Below, piece after piece: positions 35,568 to 47,619 of a stretch of 64,000 nucleotides of DNA. The stretch is from Pseudofabraea citricarpa (lineage: Eukaryota; Ascomycota; Leotiomycetes; Helotiales; Dermateaceae), in the NCBI GenBank assembly GCA_029641185.1, contig JAPWGK010000024.1:496001-560000 (forward strand), written 5' to 3'. Position numbers and translations under genes: made by a program. Under the pieces are notes generated by a model. The model ran no database searches and was not told where the DNA came from. It worked only from the letters and a program-made list of their open reading frames with translations. The stretch's first letter is position 1, and the number at the start of each line of letters is the position of its first letter.

Positions 35568-35653
35568 CAATGGTACACAACTCTTACTGCTGGTCCCGCT
35601 GATCCTGCGGGATAAAACGACACTGGCAACAAGAACAACATTGACAACAAGAA

Positions 35654-35771
35654 CAAAATCCACAACACGTCAATCCTCTGCATCTATGCGCGAAACATCC
35701 CCTCCCACAGAGCAAAATCCACAACACGACAATCCTCTGCATCTACGCGCGAAACATCCCCTCCTACAGAA
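35654..35771 (+). repeat. 59-bp direct tandem repeat (two copies)
   Basis: Copies 35654-35712 and 35713-35771 both begin CAAAATCCACAACACG and contain GCGCGAAACATCCCCTCC. They differ at only a few positions. The region is non-coding. Confidence 0.92.
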
Positions 35772-36017
35772 CAAGCTCTGGTACGATTTTACGAATAACA
35801 CCCTCTTGTCAGGTCTGGGCGGGAAAAGCTGTAGGACGTATACATGGAGGATTGGATACATATGGCAGGGGCTTTTCTGAGGACTGCCATGCGATTGAGA
35901 ATTGGGAAGTCAGGTCAGAGTTCCGAGGCAGGCGATTGGAAGGTTTTACAGCTCGTGGACTGTAAGGAAGGCATATACCTGAAGTGACAAGGCAACGGAG
36001 AAGGAGTTCGGAAGCAG

Positions 36018-36260
36018 ATGGCAGGAATTGGTCTGGGAACATTTGATTACGAGACAGCGAAAGTTGTGCAAGGCGTACATGGTAGCAAAACTTATGTACA
36101 AGTTAATTTTGTTGCGGAGATCGCAGATTTGGGATTAGATGTTAAGGTTAATCCTGACGAGCATTCTGTTGCCTTGTGGGCCGGGGCAGATGATCTGGCA
36201 GGGCTTGAAATGATGGATGGTATGAGGGACATAGTGAGGAAGGGATTTGAACGTTTGTAG
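36018..36260 (+). pseudogene. C-terminal remnant of a NUDIX hydrolase
   Basis: An 80-codon frame resembles the second half of fungal NUDIX hydrolases: F-D-Y-E-T-A-K, SKTYVQVNFVAEI, NPDEHSVALWA, then a MMDGMRDIVRKGFE terminal helix. The segment just upstream, where the Nudix box (GX5EX7REUXEEXGU) should lie, contains stops and only a trace (E-G-V-R-K-Q-M). The gene therefore looks truncated and inactive. The assignment is from motif memory only. Confidence 0.5.
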
Positions 36261-36450
36261 TTTGGGATGCAAGTTGACTACATTGTCTCATTAGAAATGT
36301 TAAGAAATGGAAATTCTGCAAGCGCGAAACTATTGCATATTGTGGTTTACAATTTACATGATTATGAAGAAAGTAATAGCAATACAAGAAGAGTTATTAG
36401 CATAGACCGAATAAGATTTGCTTATTGTTTTTCACTTGGAAATCAACACT

Positions 36451-37299
36451 CTAAGAATACTCCGCCGCATAAAACCCTAGTGCCTTTCGTTGTGGTTTCC
36501 AATGTGGACGTTCGTGTAACTCGAACTGCACTCGTGCCCGCAGACGTTCCAGAGTTTCTCTCTTACTCTCGTCCATATCGTAACCATCAGAGCTTTTGAT
36601 CGAGAGCTTGAGTAACAAATGTAGCGTAAATGTAGCATCATTCCCAGCATTGTGAAGATTCGATTTCTTGTAAGGACAGTCAAACTCTGTCAGCAAAGAA
36701 CCAAGACTGAAACCCTTTACCGGTGTGAAGCCCTCAGTTCTGGAAAGATGCTGCGCGATGAAATGCGTATCTACTACCGCTAATACAGGTGCAACATCGC
36801 GGATATGAACGCCAATCCGCTGCAAGATCTTCAGATCGGATCTTATTGAATGGCCGATAACAACAATACTTCGAAGCTTCGATGGGTCCGAGGCTTGATC
36901 GTCTCGAATGCGTAAGCAATTTCTTATTGTCGCTGGAAGATCAAGCTGCTCGACATGAAAGGTTTCTGCGAATATGCATTCATCAAAGTTTGTCGAATCG
37001 CAACCATAAAAGTCCTTCGACGCGTTGGACGTGGAGAACTGCTGCGTCGATATGTATGGCGTGGGTGCCGGGGATGATTTTAATTGTCGACAATCAAAGG
37101 TTGCAATGCCGAACTCGTCAACTAGCGGAACACCAGGTTGTTCCCTCTCCTCTCTGAATACTTCTAGATCGATACATACGAGGATGGCGTCTGAGAAAAG
37201 ATGCGTATCCTGAAGTCCCAGGCACTGCATAGTCCGTCCCAGTCCTCCATCTCGAGCAATGCGGAACTTTTTTAGTTTTCCTGGTTCTATAGATGCCAT
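36451..37299 (-). CDS. DEDDh 3'-5' exonuclease-like protein (Gfd2/YDR514C-like)
   Basis: Single-exon ORF, 282 aa, start ATG at 37299. It carries the three exonuclease motifs: exo I CIDLEVF (Asp and Glu), exo II GHSIRSDL (Asp) and exo III HNAGNDATFT (His and Asp). All five DEDDh residues are therefore present. This matches the fungal Gfd2/YDR514C-like nuclease family, single-domain RNase H-fold proteins implicated in RNA metabolism. The substrate is unknown. The C-terminal Arg-rich tail could bind nucleic acid. Promoter and tRNA region lie upstream. Confidence 0.82.
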   Translation of the reverse strand: MASIEPGKLKKFRIARDGGLGRTMQCLGLQDTHLFSDAILVCIDLEVFREEREQPGVPLVDEFGIATFDCRQLKSSPAPTPYISTQQFSTSNASKDFYGCDSTNFDECIFAETFHVEQLDLPATIRNCLRIRDDQASDPSKLRSIVVIGHSIRSDLKILQRIGVHIRDVAPVLAVVDTHFIAQHLSRTEGFTPVKGFSLGSLLTEFDCPYKKSNLHNAGNDATFTLHLLLKLSIKSSDGYDMDESKRETLERLRARVQFELHERPHWKPQRKALGFYAAEYS

Positions 37300-37934
37300 T
37301 GAGAAGCAAGGTTATATGCTCAAAAGCCAAGCAAGGCTTCGCAGTTTGATGTGCTTAGCTTGTGTGATGTCTGAATCGTGATATGTAAGTAGTCGTTTGT
37401 CTACCTGATGGTGGTTTCGGATAGCGATATCAGGCGAGCAAAGTGTAAAAGATAAGGTCGTCCAAGTAGTTATACTATCGACCGAAGATTACCAAAAAGT
37501 AAGATCTTTGTTTGAAAGGTGTTAAAAAATAAAAATCATCATGTAAAGTACCTAATAGGGTAAATAAGGTTTGTGGGCACCATAGAAGCTTGTATATCGT
37601 CACTTTTAGCTCGAAGACACCAACCACACCGTTTCTTATCTTTTGTCTTTTTCGCGACACGCAAAAAATAAATTGTATTCTCTCGTACTTCTACGATTTT
37701 AAAAGCCACTATAAATTATAATTATTATCTGTAAACTGATACAAATGTGATTTATTATTATCATTTGAATCAAAACTTTCGTCTTGTTTGGGTTTGGAGA
37801 TTACCATGTTTTTTTGGAGGGTTGCGGTTCAACTTTTATTAATTATTTTACTTAAGATATATAATATTGTACGCGGTTTACTCCCAACAAACACTACTAC
37901 TCATCATGCTTGATGGTGTAACAGTTGATACTCA
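37300..37934. other. Intergenic between the exonuclease gene and the tRNA
   Basis: AT-rich non-coding sequence holding the exonuclease promoter; no other feature is recognised. Confidence 0.5.
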
Positions 37935-38018
37935 TCTTTGATGGTCTAACGGTCATGATTTCCGCTTGTCAAGCAATTGCGAGCGCGGGAGATCGGGGTT
38001 CGACTCCCCGTCAGAGAG
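37935..38018 (+). tRNA. tRNA-Asp(GTC) with a 12-nt intron
   Basis: Folds as a complete tRNA: acceptor TCTTTGA pairs with TCAGAGA (7 bp, one G-T), discriminator G at 38018. The anticodon stem TCCGC/GCGGG encloses TTGTCA and C with anticodon GTC. The T arm CGGGG-TTCGACT-CCCCG matches tRNA-Asp. The anticodon loop is interrupted after position 37 by AGCAATTGCGAG, the canonical eukaryotic tRNA intron site. A-box (TGGTCTAACGG) and B-box (GGTTCGACTCC) are both present. A T7 run at 38066-38072 could terminate Pol III. Confidence 0.93.
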
Positions 38019-38626
38019 TATATTCTCAGATATTCAGGACCCTGAGCTCTGCTCAGACACCTACCTTTTTTTGCTTTTTGGTTATGATTTTATTTTCGGC
38101 CGCTTGATCTGTCCAGTGAATGTTGTGTGTGGGTTTGGCGAGACACAGATCCTGACCGACAACAATAGTGTCTTGGCGTAACGGTGAACCCGGAACGTTC
38201 TAATACTTACTTTACCTAGAGTGAGTACATGATATAAAAAAAAACAAGCAAACCTGCCTCTGCTCAAGAGCATCTATCAGTTAGATGACACTCTGCGGAG
38301 TTTTTGCTTCTCCAGATCATGTTTTCCTTTTTTTTACTTTCCGCTCCGCTGGTAGCGGGAATCTGATTTTCGCTTATCTTTAGATTTATTTTTATTTTTA
38401 TTTTTTGATGCGATGATCAATACGCACTCAGCACTTCGCAATTTATATATATATATGAGGCTTAATTCCGATTGAAATGTTACCTGGTTCCAAGCTAATA
38501 AAAATGCCTCGACTCGTATTTTAATTACCACTTTCCCTAGTAGCTCGCACCGGAATATTATTCTACCATTCTACCGGCTACATCGCTTACAGCGAAGTGC
38601 AAGGTGTCGTCGGCACCGAGGGGAGC
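38019..38626. other. Intergenic with a degenerate foldback-like motif
   Basis: No gene. Near 38341 the sequence CCGCTCCGCTGGTAGCGGG resembles the core of the foldback arms downstream (CCGCTTCGCTGGTAGTCGGC) and may be an older solo fragment. Confidence 0.4.
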
Positions 38627-39010
38627 TAATCGTCGGATCCACTTATGGCACTCCTACTTTTACCGCTTCGCTGGTAGTCGGCGAAAGCGAGTGCGCCCTG
38701 GAAAGCGAGTGCGCCCTCTATTAGAATAATAGAATATAAGATAGGTGAGGTTATAAAATTCAGGGACTATATACTCTTAATAGTTCTTAATAAGATATCA
38801 AAAAATTAGAGCCCCTTTCCTATCAAGTTGGTTGTTATTAATCGCTTTATATTTTCCATAGGCAAATCTGTTCTTTCCGAATTTGATCACGTGGTAGTCT
38901 TTTTTTTCATAGTAATTTGAGGGCGCACTCGCTTTCCAGGGCGCACTCGCTTTCGCCGACTACCAGCGAAGCGGTAAAAGTAGGAGTGCCATAAGTGGAT
39001 CCGACGATTA
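38627..39010. mobile_element. Foldback/MITE-like element with perfect 92-bp inverted arms
   Basis: Left arm 38627-38718 and right arm 38919-39010 are exact reverse complements over 92 bp by my reading, starting TAATCGTCGGATCC and ending GCGCCCTC. They enclose a 200-bp AT-rich spacer. Each arm contains a doubled 18-bp unit (AAAGCGAGTGCGCCCTGG). The arms are far more GC-rich than their surroundings. No ORF; a clear target duplication was not found. Confidence 0.88.
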
Positions 39011-39778
39011 AGGCGAGTTCTGAAAAAGGTTATCTAGGTTATAAGGTGATTGTTGGTATATGTATGTCGAGGGCTTTGATTTCTATTATTTCTCTACCTA
39101 TTTTATAGCTATAGGTAGTATTTATAAGTTTAAATACATATAAATGATATGCGAAGAGGATATATATGTATATTAATTGAGAAGTACAAAAAACTAGATA
39201 TTAGAATATAAATCTGGGTGTATGTCACTTGTATCACGTGACTAGCACGTGCTCTGGGAGAGCATATATCAATTAGCATAAAAGTAGGTAGATAATATAA
39301 CCTTTATATACTTCATATATGCTACTGTTAGAACAGTATTCTACTACTACCCTACCATCGCCCTAACACTATACCACCGTTACAGTATAGTGAGCTATGT
39401 ACCAAAATCCGCCTGTTTTCACGTACACGTAGAGGGGGGGTAAAGGGGGATATTATTTGACGAAGCTAGAGAAGTCAAAACAGGGACTTGAACTCTGTAG
39501 AACGAGTAAAACCAGGACACCGTCTTGTTCCAGGAATGCTTATATGTGGGAAATTGCGAGGATCTAAGCATTCCTTTCCCCTAACGTCGAGATCGAATCA
39601 AATCATGTGTATAAGTTTAGCAAATGTGAAAAGGGCAAAAGCTTGATATACTCATTTCCAGTAAAAAACGCGTTGTTTGCAGGCGTCTGCTACGAATTCT
39701 TCCCAACTCCGAATTATATACTCAAAATGCTCGCTCACGAACGCCCCTAATGCTATCATGCAATCATCGCACATTATC
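39011..39778. other. Intergenic, 3' side of FAB1
   Basis: AT-rich, non-coding. A TATCACGTGACTAGCACGTG stretch near 39234 has two CACGTG cores. A minus-strand GAGTTCAAGTCC near 39485 imitates a tRNA B-box but no cloverleaf forms. Confidence 0.5.
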
Positions 39779-42700
39779 CTACTCTACATCGGTTCTATCA
39801 CCGGCAGTGTCATACTTGATCTCTCTTTGAGCCCTTGCATCTACATGTTGCCATTGATGCCAACTGTTGGGGGCTAAGAAGTATTAGTAAAGTTGAAAGT
39901 CAATGTGTAGTATCACAAGAACGTACCTTGCAGAATATATCTGTTCATGGCTTCTCGGAATCTACTTTTATATTCCTTTAAACTTGTCAGCAAATTCCCA
40001 TTGATAGAATCAAATGAAGATTACCTTTGGAGATGTAACGGTGGGTCGATTTCGTCCACCACCGGCAAAGCCACGATCTTTGATCCATGATTCAAGCTTT
40101 TTATCCTGGGACATGTAAGTAATTGCTCATATTCCTAGCTCATACAACCACATACCCAAGTGTAGGTTCTAACAACATCGATAATGCCAACTACCAGTTC
40201 TTTTCGGGCCTGTCAAATGTCAGTATCTCAATTTTGACGAGCGAATTGGAAACAATTTACCTCATCAACAGCAACCATCAAGGAATAGTCCATTACATCG
40301 TTTCTTTGTAAGAAGAGCGTATCATTGAATATTGCAGCGCGAAGGAGTTTCTTGGAATGCTATTACAGATTAGTAGTTGTAACTAGAGCATTCATTCAAT
40401 GAATTCTTACTTCGCGAGCAAATAAAGGCGATTCATAAATGAATTCAACCATGTTTTCGTCAAGCAAAACCTCATTCTGCTCTCCAGTAGATTGTATTTT
40501 TCGATTGCGCATAGAACCTTTCAAGTCGAAAATGCGAGTCGGTGATCGGTCGTAAAACAAATTCTCCATGACAAGAACGTCCCAGTTAATCTCTGTGCCG
40601 GTAACAGGATTTTTTATGACAATCTGGAAAAATCCCAACATCTTAGCAATGACTGTTGGCAAGTCATGGAAAAGTGCCTCGGCCATGATGTTGAAGTATG
40701 CCGGGGCAAACTTGAGAAATGCGCCTGTCTCTGTTTGCGACAATGACTTGAGAACCAGTCGATCATCGAGAGTCTTAAGAAAGACTGACTTGGTTTTCCC
40801 ACCTTTTGAATCCCACTTAAGACAGCGAGAGAGTGATTCTACAACACGGTCGGCAACCCCACACTTTCGACGCACCGCGTCAAACTGCTCAGCGTAAAAT
40901 ATTTTGCATTTTAATTTAGCCGGCCCGTCGGTGTAAGAGTAGGCTAGATGAGTCCCGGTAGCTCTGAGCAGCGAAGTCTCAACTTCTGCTTGATCGACAC
41001 CATCCTCGCAAAGATCTGAAGAGCTGAAATCTGGTTCCGCACGACTCTCTTTCATACCTTGGGCTTCACCTTGTCCACGAAGCTGTTGAAGTTTGGTTTT
41101 ATAGTCATCAGAACTCAAAGCAAATGCAATTAGAGAACTTGGTTCATCTTCTCGGACAATCACGTCAGTGTCTGCAAAGACATGATCTGAACCACTTAAA
41201 GGATATTCCAGCTGAGCCCATCCACTCGCAGATCTTTCGGCCCAGAAGTTGGTGAGCATCTTCATCAAGCTTGATTTCTCATGTTTTGGGATATCCAATG
41301 GCAAATCTGCACTTGACTTTCCAACCCCAAGAGATTCAGCTAGCTCAGCTGCGCCAGGAAGAATGTCATCCAAGAGAGAATGATCTGCATCGCTTCCGGC
41401 GCCTTCATCATCCGAGCCTGTCTGGCTAATATTTTGTGGATTGTCGTCCCCCTCAGCTTCAGTGGCAGTCTCATCAGCTGTAATTGCTGTATCTGTGGGA
41501 GAATGCGGCGCTGTATCACCCGCTGTAGACTCAGTATTTAGGCTTGCAAGGCCGTCCACAACAGTGTTACGTTCACTTTCTGGTTGAGTAGGCTGAACGA
41601 CCAGCGTATCCTCCTCTGATGGGCCACGCTCCTCTACTGCTTCATTCACATCCTTGTATACCTCGACAATTGGTTTAGATGACGCTTTAGGAAACGCTCG
41701 AGATTGAGTGACCTTTGCCGCTCGCTGTTTCCGGTCGCGCATGCGCTCCTTCTCGAATTCCCGACTGAGCTGTTCAAAGTGCTTCGCCAATGTTGAAACT
41801 TTAGACTCCTTGCGTTTGGAATGTACTGATCTTGGGATTAGAGATTGACCTCCCTTCTTGCCCTTAAGTGTGCCTAAACCCAGCCTGTCAGATAGTTTCT
41901 TATCCGTTGGTTTTATAGGTTCCGTTGCTGAACTTTTCAAAGGCTCGATTGGGGTTCCCAGCGCGTCAAGAGTCTTGGATTCTCCCGGCTTCGTATAAGA
42001 TTTATTAGATGAAGGTTGAAGGCGACGCAAAGTGCCTGCTGGTTGTGATCGAGTACGGTTCATTGGAGGGGAAGTTGCTGTGCCACTTCGCCGTCCAGAA
42101 CTCTTGTCAGACGGCCGGGGAATACTTGATGTTTCGGTGGGTGTTGCTGGATTGTCTGGTGATTGGCTCTGATGAGCTTTTCGTATTTTTTCTACCTTCT
42201 CAGATAGTGTTCCTTCGGCCGGCGGAGGAAAATATTGAGATGACAGATTCCCAGAATCTGCTGCAGGACTTTGAGGCCGAGAAACATCGGTTGAAATAGG
42301 AGTGGCGAGAGGTATTTCGATTGGATCTGTAGGTTTAGGGATGGCAAGATCCAAGTGATCAATACCTTCTCGTTCCGAATCTGGTAAGTCCGCATTGGCT
42401 ATAGCGTTTGCCAATTCAACAGCTTCTGCTTCTGGTGGTGGCGGATTCTCCTCAACAACCGAAGACAAGACGTGATGTGCTTCATCGACAGATACATTGG
42501 ACACCTGCCGAACCAGTTCCAGTGAGGCATCGGGGGATTTCTCGTCAACATCTGATGTAACTTCAGTGGCTTCTGTGGAGACCAGCGAAGTAGTAGACTC
42601 GTCACGATCCATAAACATTTTCTTGAGTTGCAGCGCAGCAAGCCTGCGGATATCTTTCTCAGACGGGAAGAAGTTGGAATCAAAATCCGCAAAGGCTGCA

Positions 42701-45700
42701 TCCCACTCAACTACCTTCTCCTGCATTGCTCTAACCGCTCTATTGAGAGGAATGATCTCATAGTACTTTGACTCCATGTACTTCTCTTGCAACTTCTTCA
42801 GTATCGAAGCGTGCTCTTCTTGGGCGCGTTTTGTGAGCCTTTCGACTTCGACTTTACAGGCCTCTGCTTTCTCAGGAACAACACTATCAATGTTAATACC
42901 CTTGATCCGGGTTTTCACGGATGTCATAAAACGATTCCATTTTTCTTCGGTTTTGGTAAACAGATCGTTTTTCAATCTCAAGTCATTATCCACTTTCCAA
43001 GTAATCCTTGTTCTAGGGACCACAATCTCAAGCAAATCGATAGGATCGTAGTGAATGCGTATTGCAACGTTTCGATAGCCAAAATACCGCAGGTGATCAC
43101 GATGGAGGTCGTGCGGACATATACCAGCTCTGAGTCGAAGTTCGCTGCTCCAGAAAGAGAGTTCCAAGTACTTGCCCAGAGAATATTTCCAAGTGCTCTC
43201 AGACATGGGCATAACCTGAGTCTCTTTCTTACAAATCTTGCAGTAGCTCCACATTAGAATTGAGTCTTGCAGGCCCTTGATCTTGCATGCCGACTTCTCG
43301 ACGAAAACTGTGATGCGGGCTTCGCCATGAACATATGTTCTATGATGCTCAGACATTTTTCTTTCGCATCCATTCGAGGTACAAATTGTATTTGAACCAA
43401 GACACAAATCCTCTACATATTGTCCCAAAGTACAGTCAGGATCGAAATCGCGAGATGTTTCATGCTCATTGTAGAATGCCAGCGCTAGCAACTCTGGGCC
43501 AGCGCAAGGAATTGTCGTTGCGGTACACACAACTGTATAAAGAACGACAATATTTTGATGAGCATACGGATCGAATAGATTAAGATTGCCTTGTATGTAA
43601 TTCTCCCACTGCCGTTTCTGGGTCTGGTAATTATGCATGGCTTTATCGTACTCAGCATCATGAACTGCATGTAAGACTTCCATAATTTGTTTGGGGGCCC
43701 TTTTGACAGTTTCGTGGACCATTTCGGGCTTGATCAACTGAAATTTCTGCGGTTTTGATTTTTCATTTTCCGTTTGTTCTTCAAACGTATCTTGATCACG
43801 AAGTCTTTTGAGATACACGAGTCTTCGCTCTTGTTCGCGCGACCTCATGAGCAGGTAAGGCTGCATGAATTTGACAAAGGGAGAGGCAGAGAGGATCTTT
43901 GTCTGGTGTTTTGCAACCATGTCACTGTAAAAAGTAGGCATGGGAACATCTTCTGGAACTTGTTCGTCATGGGAACCATGAACATGAGATTCATGAGCTG
44001 AAATGAGATTGGATGGCTCAGTGCCCGCGGACCCAGTGAGGCTTTTATCGTCCGTTGCTGAGTCCAATATCCCGGAGTCACTAATATCATGTTGCGTGGC
44101 TTGATGGACCTCTGTATTGATACCAGGATTTTCGTCATCCCGAGATCCTTGGAGCCTTTTGCTAGCTTCAGCAACAGCTTGTAATCTATCGCTCGCAGCA
44201 GCCATAATATCGTGAGGTACTGATTGATCAACATCAAGAGTTTGCGATGCGTGGGACATCTGCTGCTTTCCCGGAGAGAGGCTTCCACTGTTGTCTGCAA
44301 CTGATGGAATGAGGACAAACTCATCGCGCATTAAGCAGGTCTCCAATTTCAGATTGTACACTACGTAAACCATGAATTCTGTGATTCTTTTCATCTTCGA
44401 AAGAATGGAGAGGTTGGCACCCCGCAGAGCGATGGTGCAGCCGAGTTCTTTCGGACAGCCAGAAAGGTAAATGTACGTTTTCTTCTTGCCAGGGATGTCA
44501 TTGTGGACATACGTTTTTACATCGAAGCCAGCGCTCTTGCCAATGTGTACCGGCTTCAAGGCTACCATGTCGATGGACGATATGATCTCTGTTTGTGCAC
44601 ATCGAGAAACAGCTTCAATGACTGACTGCTTGACATTGTAAGCAACAGCAATATTGGCCTCTGCTAAATACTGAAGTGCAAGACCAGAGATATGCTTCTG
44701 GACTAAGAGCAGCTGAGGGCGAAGAGAAGCAATACGGTTGACCATGTTCCGGAGAAATTCTTTTTCTTGAGCGATGACTGGTTCGAGACTCATGAAATGG
44801 TGCTGATGCCTTTGATATTCAATAGGAAAAGAGACAATAACTATGCGTGGATTCGAGATGGATCGAGGCATGCTTTTTAGGGCGAGGTTTTTAGTGAAAA
44901 CTACGCCAGAGACATATGCAGTATCCCCAGGTTTACCACCGGGGATCTTTTTAACCTTCACATAATGTCTTATGTCGATGTCATCACCTCGACGCACATC
45001 AGGGTTCACATCGTCCGTACACTGAAGGAGAATTGGAATGAGAGCCTTCTCCCACGATGACACATTAGGGATATCCGCATCTTGGAGCAGCTGGGTTAGC
45101 AAACGTCGAACATGATGCAGACTGGCGTTATTTAGCTCAACAGCAGGGGCCTTTGCGTCCCGCATAGAAGCACTGCGTGTCATCATCGAGGAGCCAATGG
45201 CTGCAGTGGAAGAACCTTGGGGATTGTCAGTAGCGATGGCTTCTTCATTGAGGTTGCCAAAGCCCTGCCCCATTCCTGGCCGTATTTGTCTTGGGATCGG
45301 ACGGGGATGTAAAAGGTTGTTGCTGGCCATACTGAGATTACGCCGCCGTTGTGGACGTGTAAAACCACCAGCTGATATACTCCCGCTAACATCATCCATA
45401 CCGCGGCTGGTAAAGCTCATTCCACTCACGCTTTTCTCGCCAGCTCTAGCTCGATGCTTCTTACTGGAACTCAGGAGAGAGCCAAATCCAGATCTATCAT
45501 TTTCAAAACCAGGACTTCCTACAGCACTATTCATGGTTGCAAATATACTCATTTGTTCATCCCCACTTGAGCCTTCGTCCGACATGTACGGGGCCAAATC
45601 AGGGTCAATAATATTGTCGTCATGAAAAGCGGGTAGCCTGGACTTCCTTGACAGATCATCGGCTACGCCACGGTGGAATGGTGCTCGTGTATCAACGGTA

Positions 45701-47619
45701 GGTCTGAATCGGCCCAGGAAGTTGTGTTTTGACTGGTGTCTTCGATGCCCTGCTGACGGAGGCCTGCCAGCAGCAGAAATTGCTTTCAAAGATCTCGCGG
45801 AGCTTGGGCGACTCAGTTGTGGAGCATCAATCTCCAAAACTGCAGACCTTCTATTGGAAGACTCACCAATCCTTCTAGTAGCAGGTATAGCCATCATAGG
45901 AGTTGCCAAAGGTCTAAACCTTTCCTCCTCGCCAGTTTTCTCAACCTCGTTTCCATTGGGAGTACCCTCAGCAGCTTCAATTTTGTTTGCAATGGACAAC
46001 TCGAACTTGGCTTGCTGAGATTGGAAGAAAGTTGGAAGTGAATCGTCAGCAGAATCATCAGAATCACTGCTATCATGTCGTTTGTTAATAATATTTAGGC
46101 ATGTCTTGCAAACTCGGAGAGAGCCCTGTACACCAAACCGTTGGCCAGAGATGATTGAGGTACATTTCGCATCGAATATACATCCACAAGTTCGGCAGTG
46201 ATGCTTTCTTCGGAAAGCTGAAAAGGAGTCACCACAAAGAAAACATTCTTTGCAGATTTCATCTGCCATCCAGAATTCTTTGCTAAGAACTTGTTTTCTC
46301 ATTTGCTCAAGCCTAGCACTGACAACTTCGGGGGCACCTTCATTTGTAGTAGTTCCAGGAATACGTCGCCCAGTACCATACATACCTTCTTCTATTGAGA
46401 AAGAACCATGCCGGATACTATTATGGGCAGGAGTATTGATAGGGCTTGTCGCTGCGGTGCTACGATCAGTTGAAGATGCTCGAGATGCTTGATAGCCTGG
46501 CAAATGTGACTGCGTAATGCGCTCAATTGCTACAGACCTTTTCACAGTATCAGGAAGGCTAGTCCGGCTAGAATCTGGGCGCTGGATCGAAGATAGTGCC
46601 GATGAGGCGCTTTTGGCTGCTGCCATCGGCTTCCCTCTAACATCCGTGCTTCCATCTACACTTGCAAGTGAATCACGTTCAGATTTGCTATGTTGATATT
46701 TGCTTGCAGATTTCTCCTCAACAGCAGTGCCCTCGTCCGATGGCTCTGACTCCCCTATGGCTGGCCGATCGGCGACAACATGTCGACTTTGTGTAGATCG
46801 AGAATCAGATCGATTTAATGTCTGTGGATGGCTCTGATGGTCATGCATAGTAAAACCGGTTCCGTTTCTATCAAACTGTGTAGAACTCGATTTGGAAGTC
46901 ATAGGAATCGTCTCGCTTTCCTTGAAAGCATTGACATTTACAGGAGCAACGGTAGGAACAACTGCCGAGGATGACGTTGCCTTGGTCATGGGAGCAAGAG
47001 ATGGCCTACTAGAGGATCCAGATTTAGTCGCAACGGAGGTTGTCATAAATGAAGCCTTAGAGGAATTCATACTATGGCTCTGGGCATCCGGAGAAAGCGG
47101 TGGGAAAGAAGCGGTAGTGGGAGATTGTAGCCGAGACGACGAAGTAGATATGTGGGTTGGTGATACGGTAAGGGTGTTGCTCTCTTCTCTCGAAATAGGA
47201 ATAGATCCCTTGGAGGTTGGCGTCGTAGTATTTTGACTCTTGATAGATAGATTATCAACGCTCTCGTTGTCGCCTTTGCCTGATGGCGGGCCTGATTTGT
47301 CTTTCCCAGCCCCCACCGCTCCTCGAAACCGACTGTATAACCCGCTCAACCCATTCTGAACGAGCTCACCAGCCAACCCTTTGCTTTCTGTAAAGGACGA
47401 GGATGGGGGTGGCGGTGCGAACTCGTTGAAGGTAGTGAGACTTTCTGACTGGTAGGCTTCAGTGTGTATTTTATCTAGAGCTTGCGCTAGCTGTTCCTTA
47501 TCGACCGGCGCAGAACTCGACAGAGATGCTAAAGAGCCGCGCCGCGACCGCCGACCAAGTGGAAGAAGAAGATGCGACGAAGCAGTGAGTGACTGCCTTG
47601 GAGATTCGCTCGGAGACAT
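39779..47619 (-). CDS. FAB1: 1-phosphatidylinositol-3-phosphate 5-kinase (FAB1/PIKfyve)
   Basis: Six exons on the minus strand (47619-40411, 40359-40261, 40209-40156, 40105-40025, 39975-39927, 39873-39779) give 2528 aa. All introns are 49-53 nt and cluster in the last 10% of the gene. Domains: a long Ser-rich N-terminus; a FYVE zinc finger near residues 450-515 with WMADE, RKHHCR and paired cysteines; a TCP-1/Cpn60-like CCT domain near 830-1090; a conserved Cys-rich linker; and the C-terminal PIP kinase (about 2150-2500) with VLKSLS (ATP Lys), DLKGSMRNR and MDYSLMV. It makes PI(3,5)P2 on endosome/vacuole membranes. The start is the first ATG of the frame. It shares an 849-bp promoter with the telomere gene. 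Confidence 0.96.

Larger units (their letters stand above)
34526..35620 (+). repeat. Four-copy array of amphipathic-helix plus TM modules
   Basis: Module starts (the Ala-Lys of A-K-x-x-[DE]-K-L) lie near 34637, 34875, 35172 and 35448. Copies 2 and 3 are almost identical in DNA, while copies 1 and 4 resemble each other (GLEKTWVD) more than the middle pair. Linkers consist of AACAAGAAC-type trinucleotide runs. Confidence 0.9.

Noticed and set aside
38160..38200. A-box-like TTGGCGTAACGGTGAAC after the tRNA-Asp
   Set aside because: No B-box or stem pairing within tRNA length.
39440..39560. Minus-strand tRNA-like GAGTTCAAGTCCCTG
   Set aside because: The T-stem has a mismatch and no matching 5' acceptor strand or A-box lies at the required distance.
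42009..47236. Long plus-strand frames opposite FAB1
   Set aside because: Shadow frames of a strongly supported 2528-aa gene; no motifs of their own.
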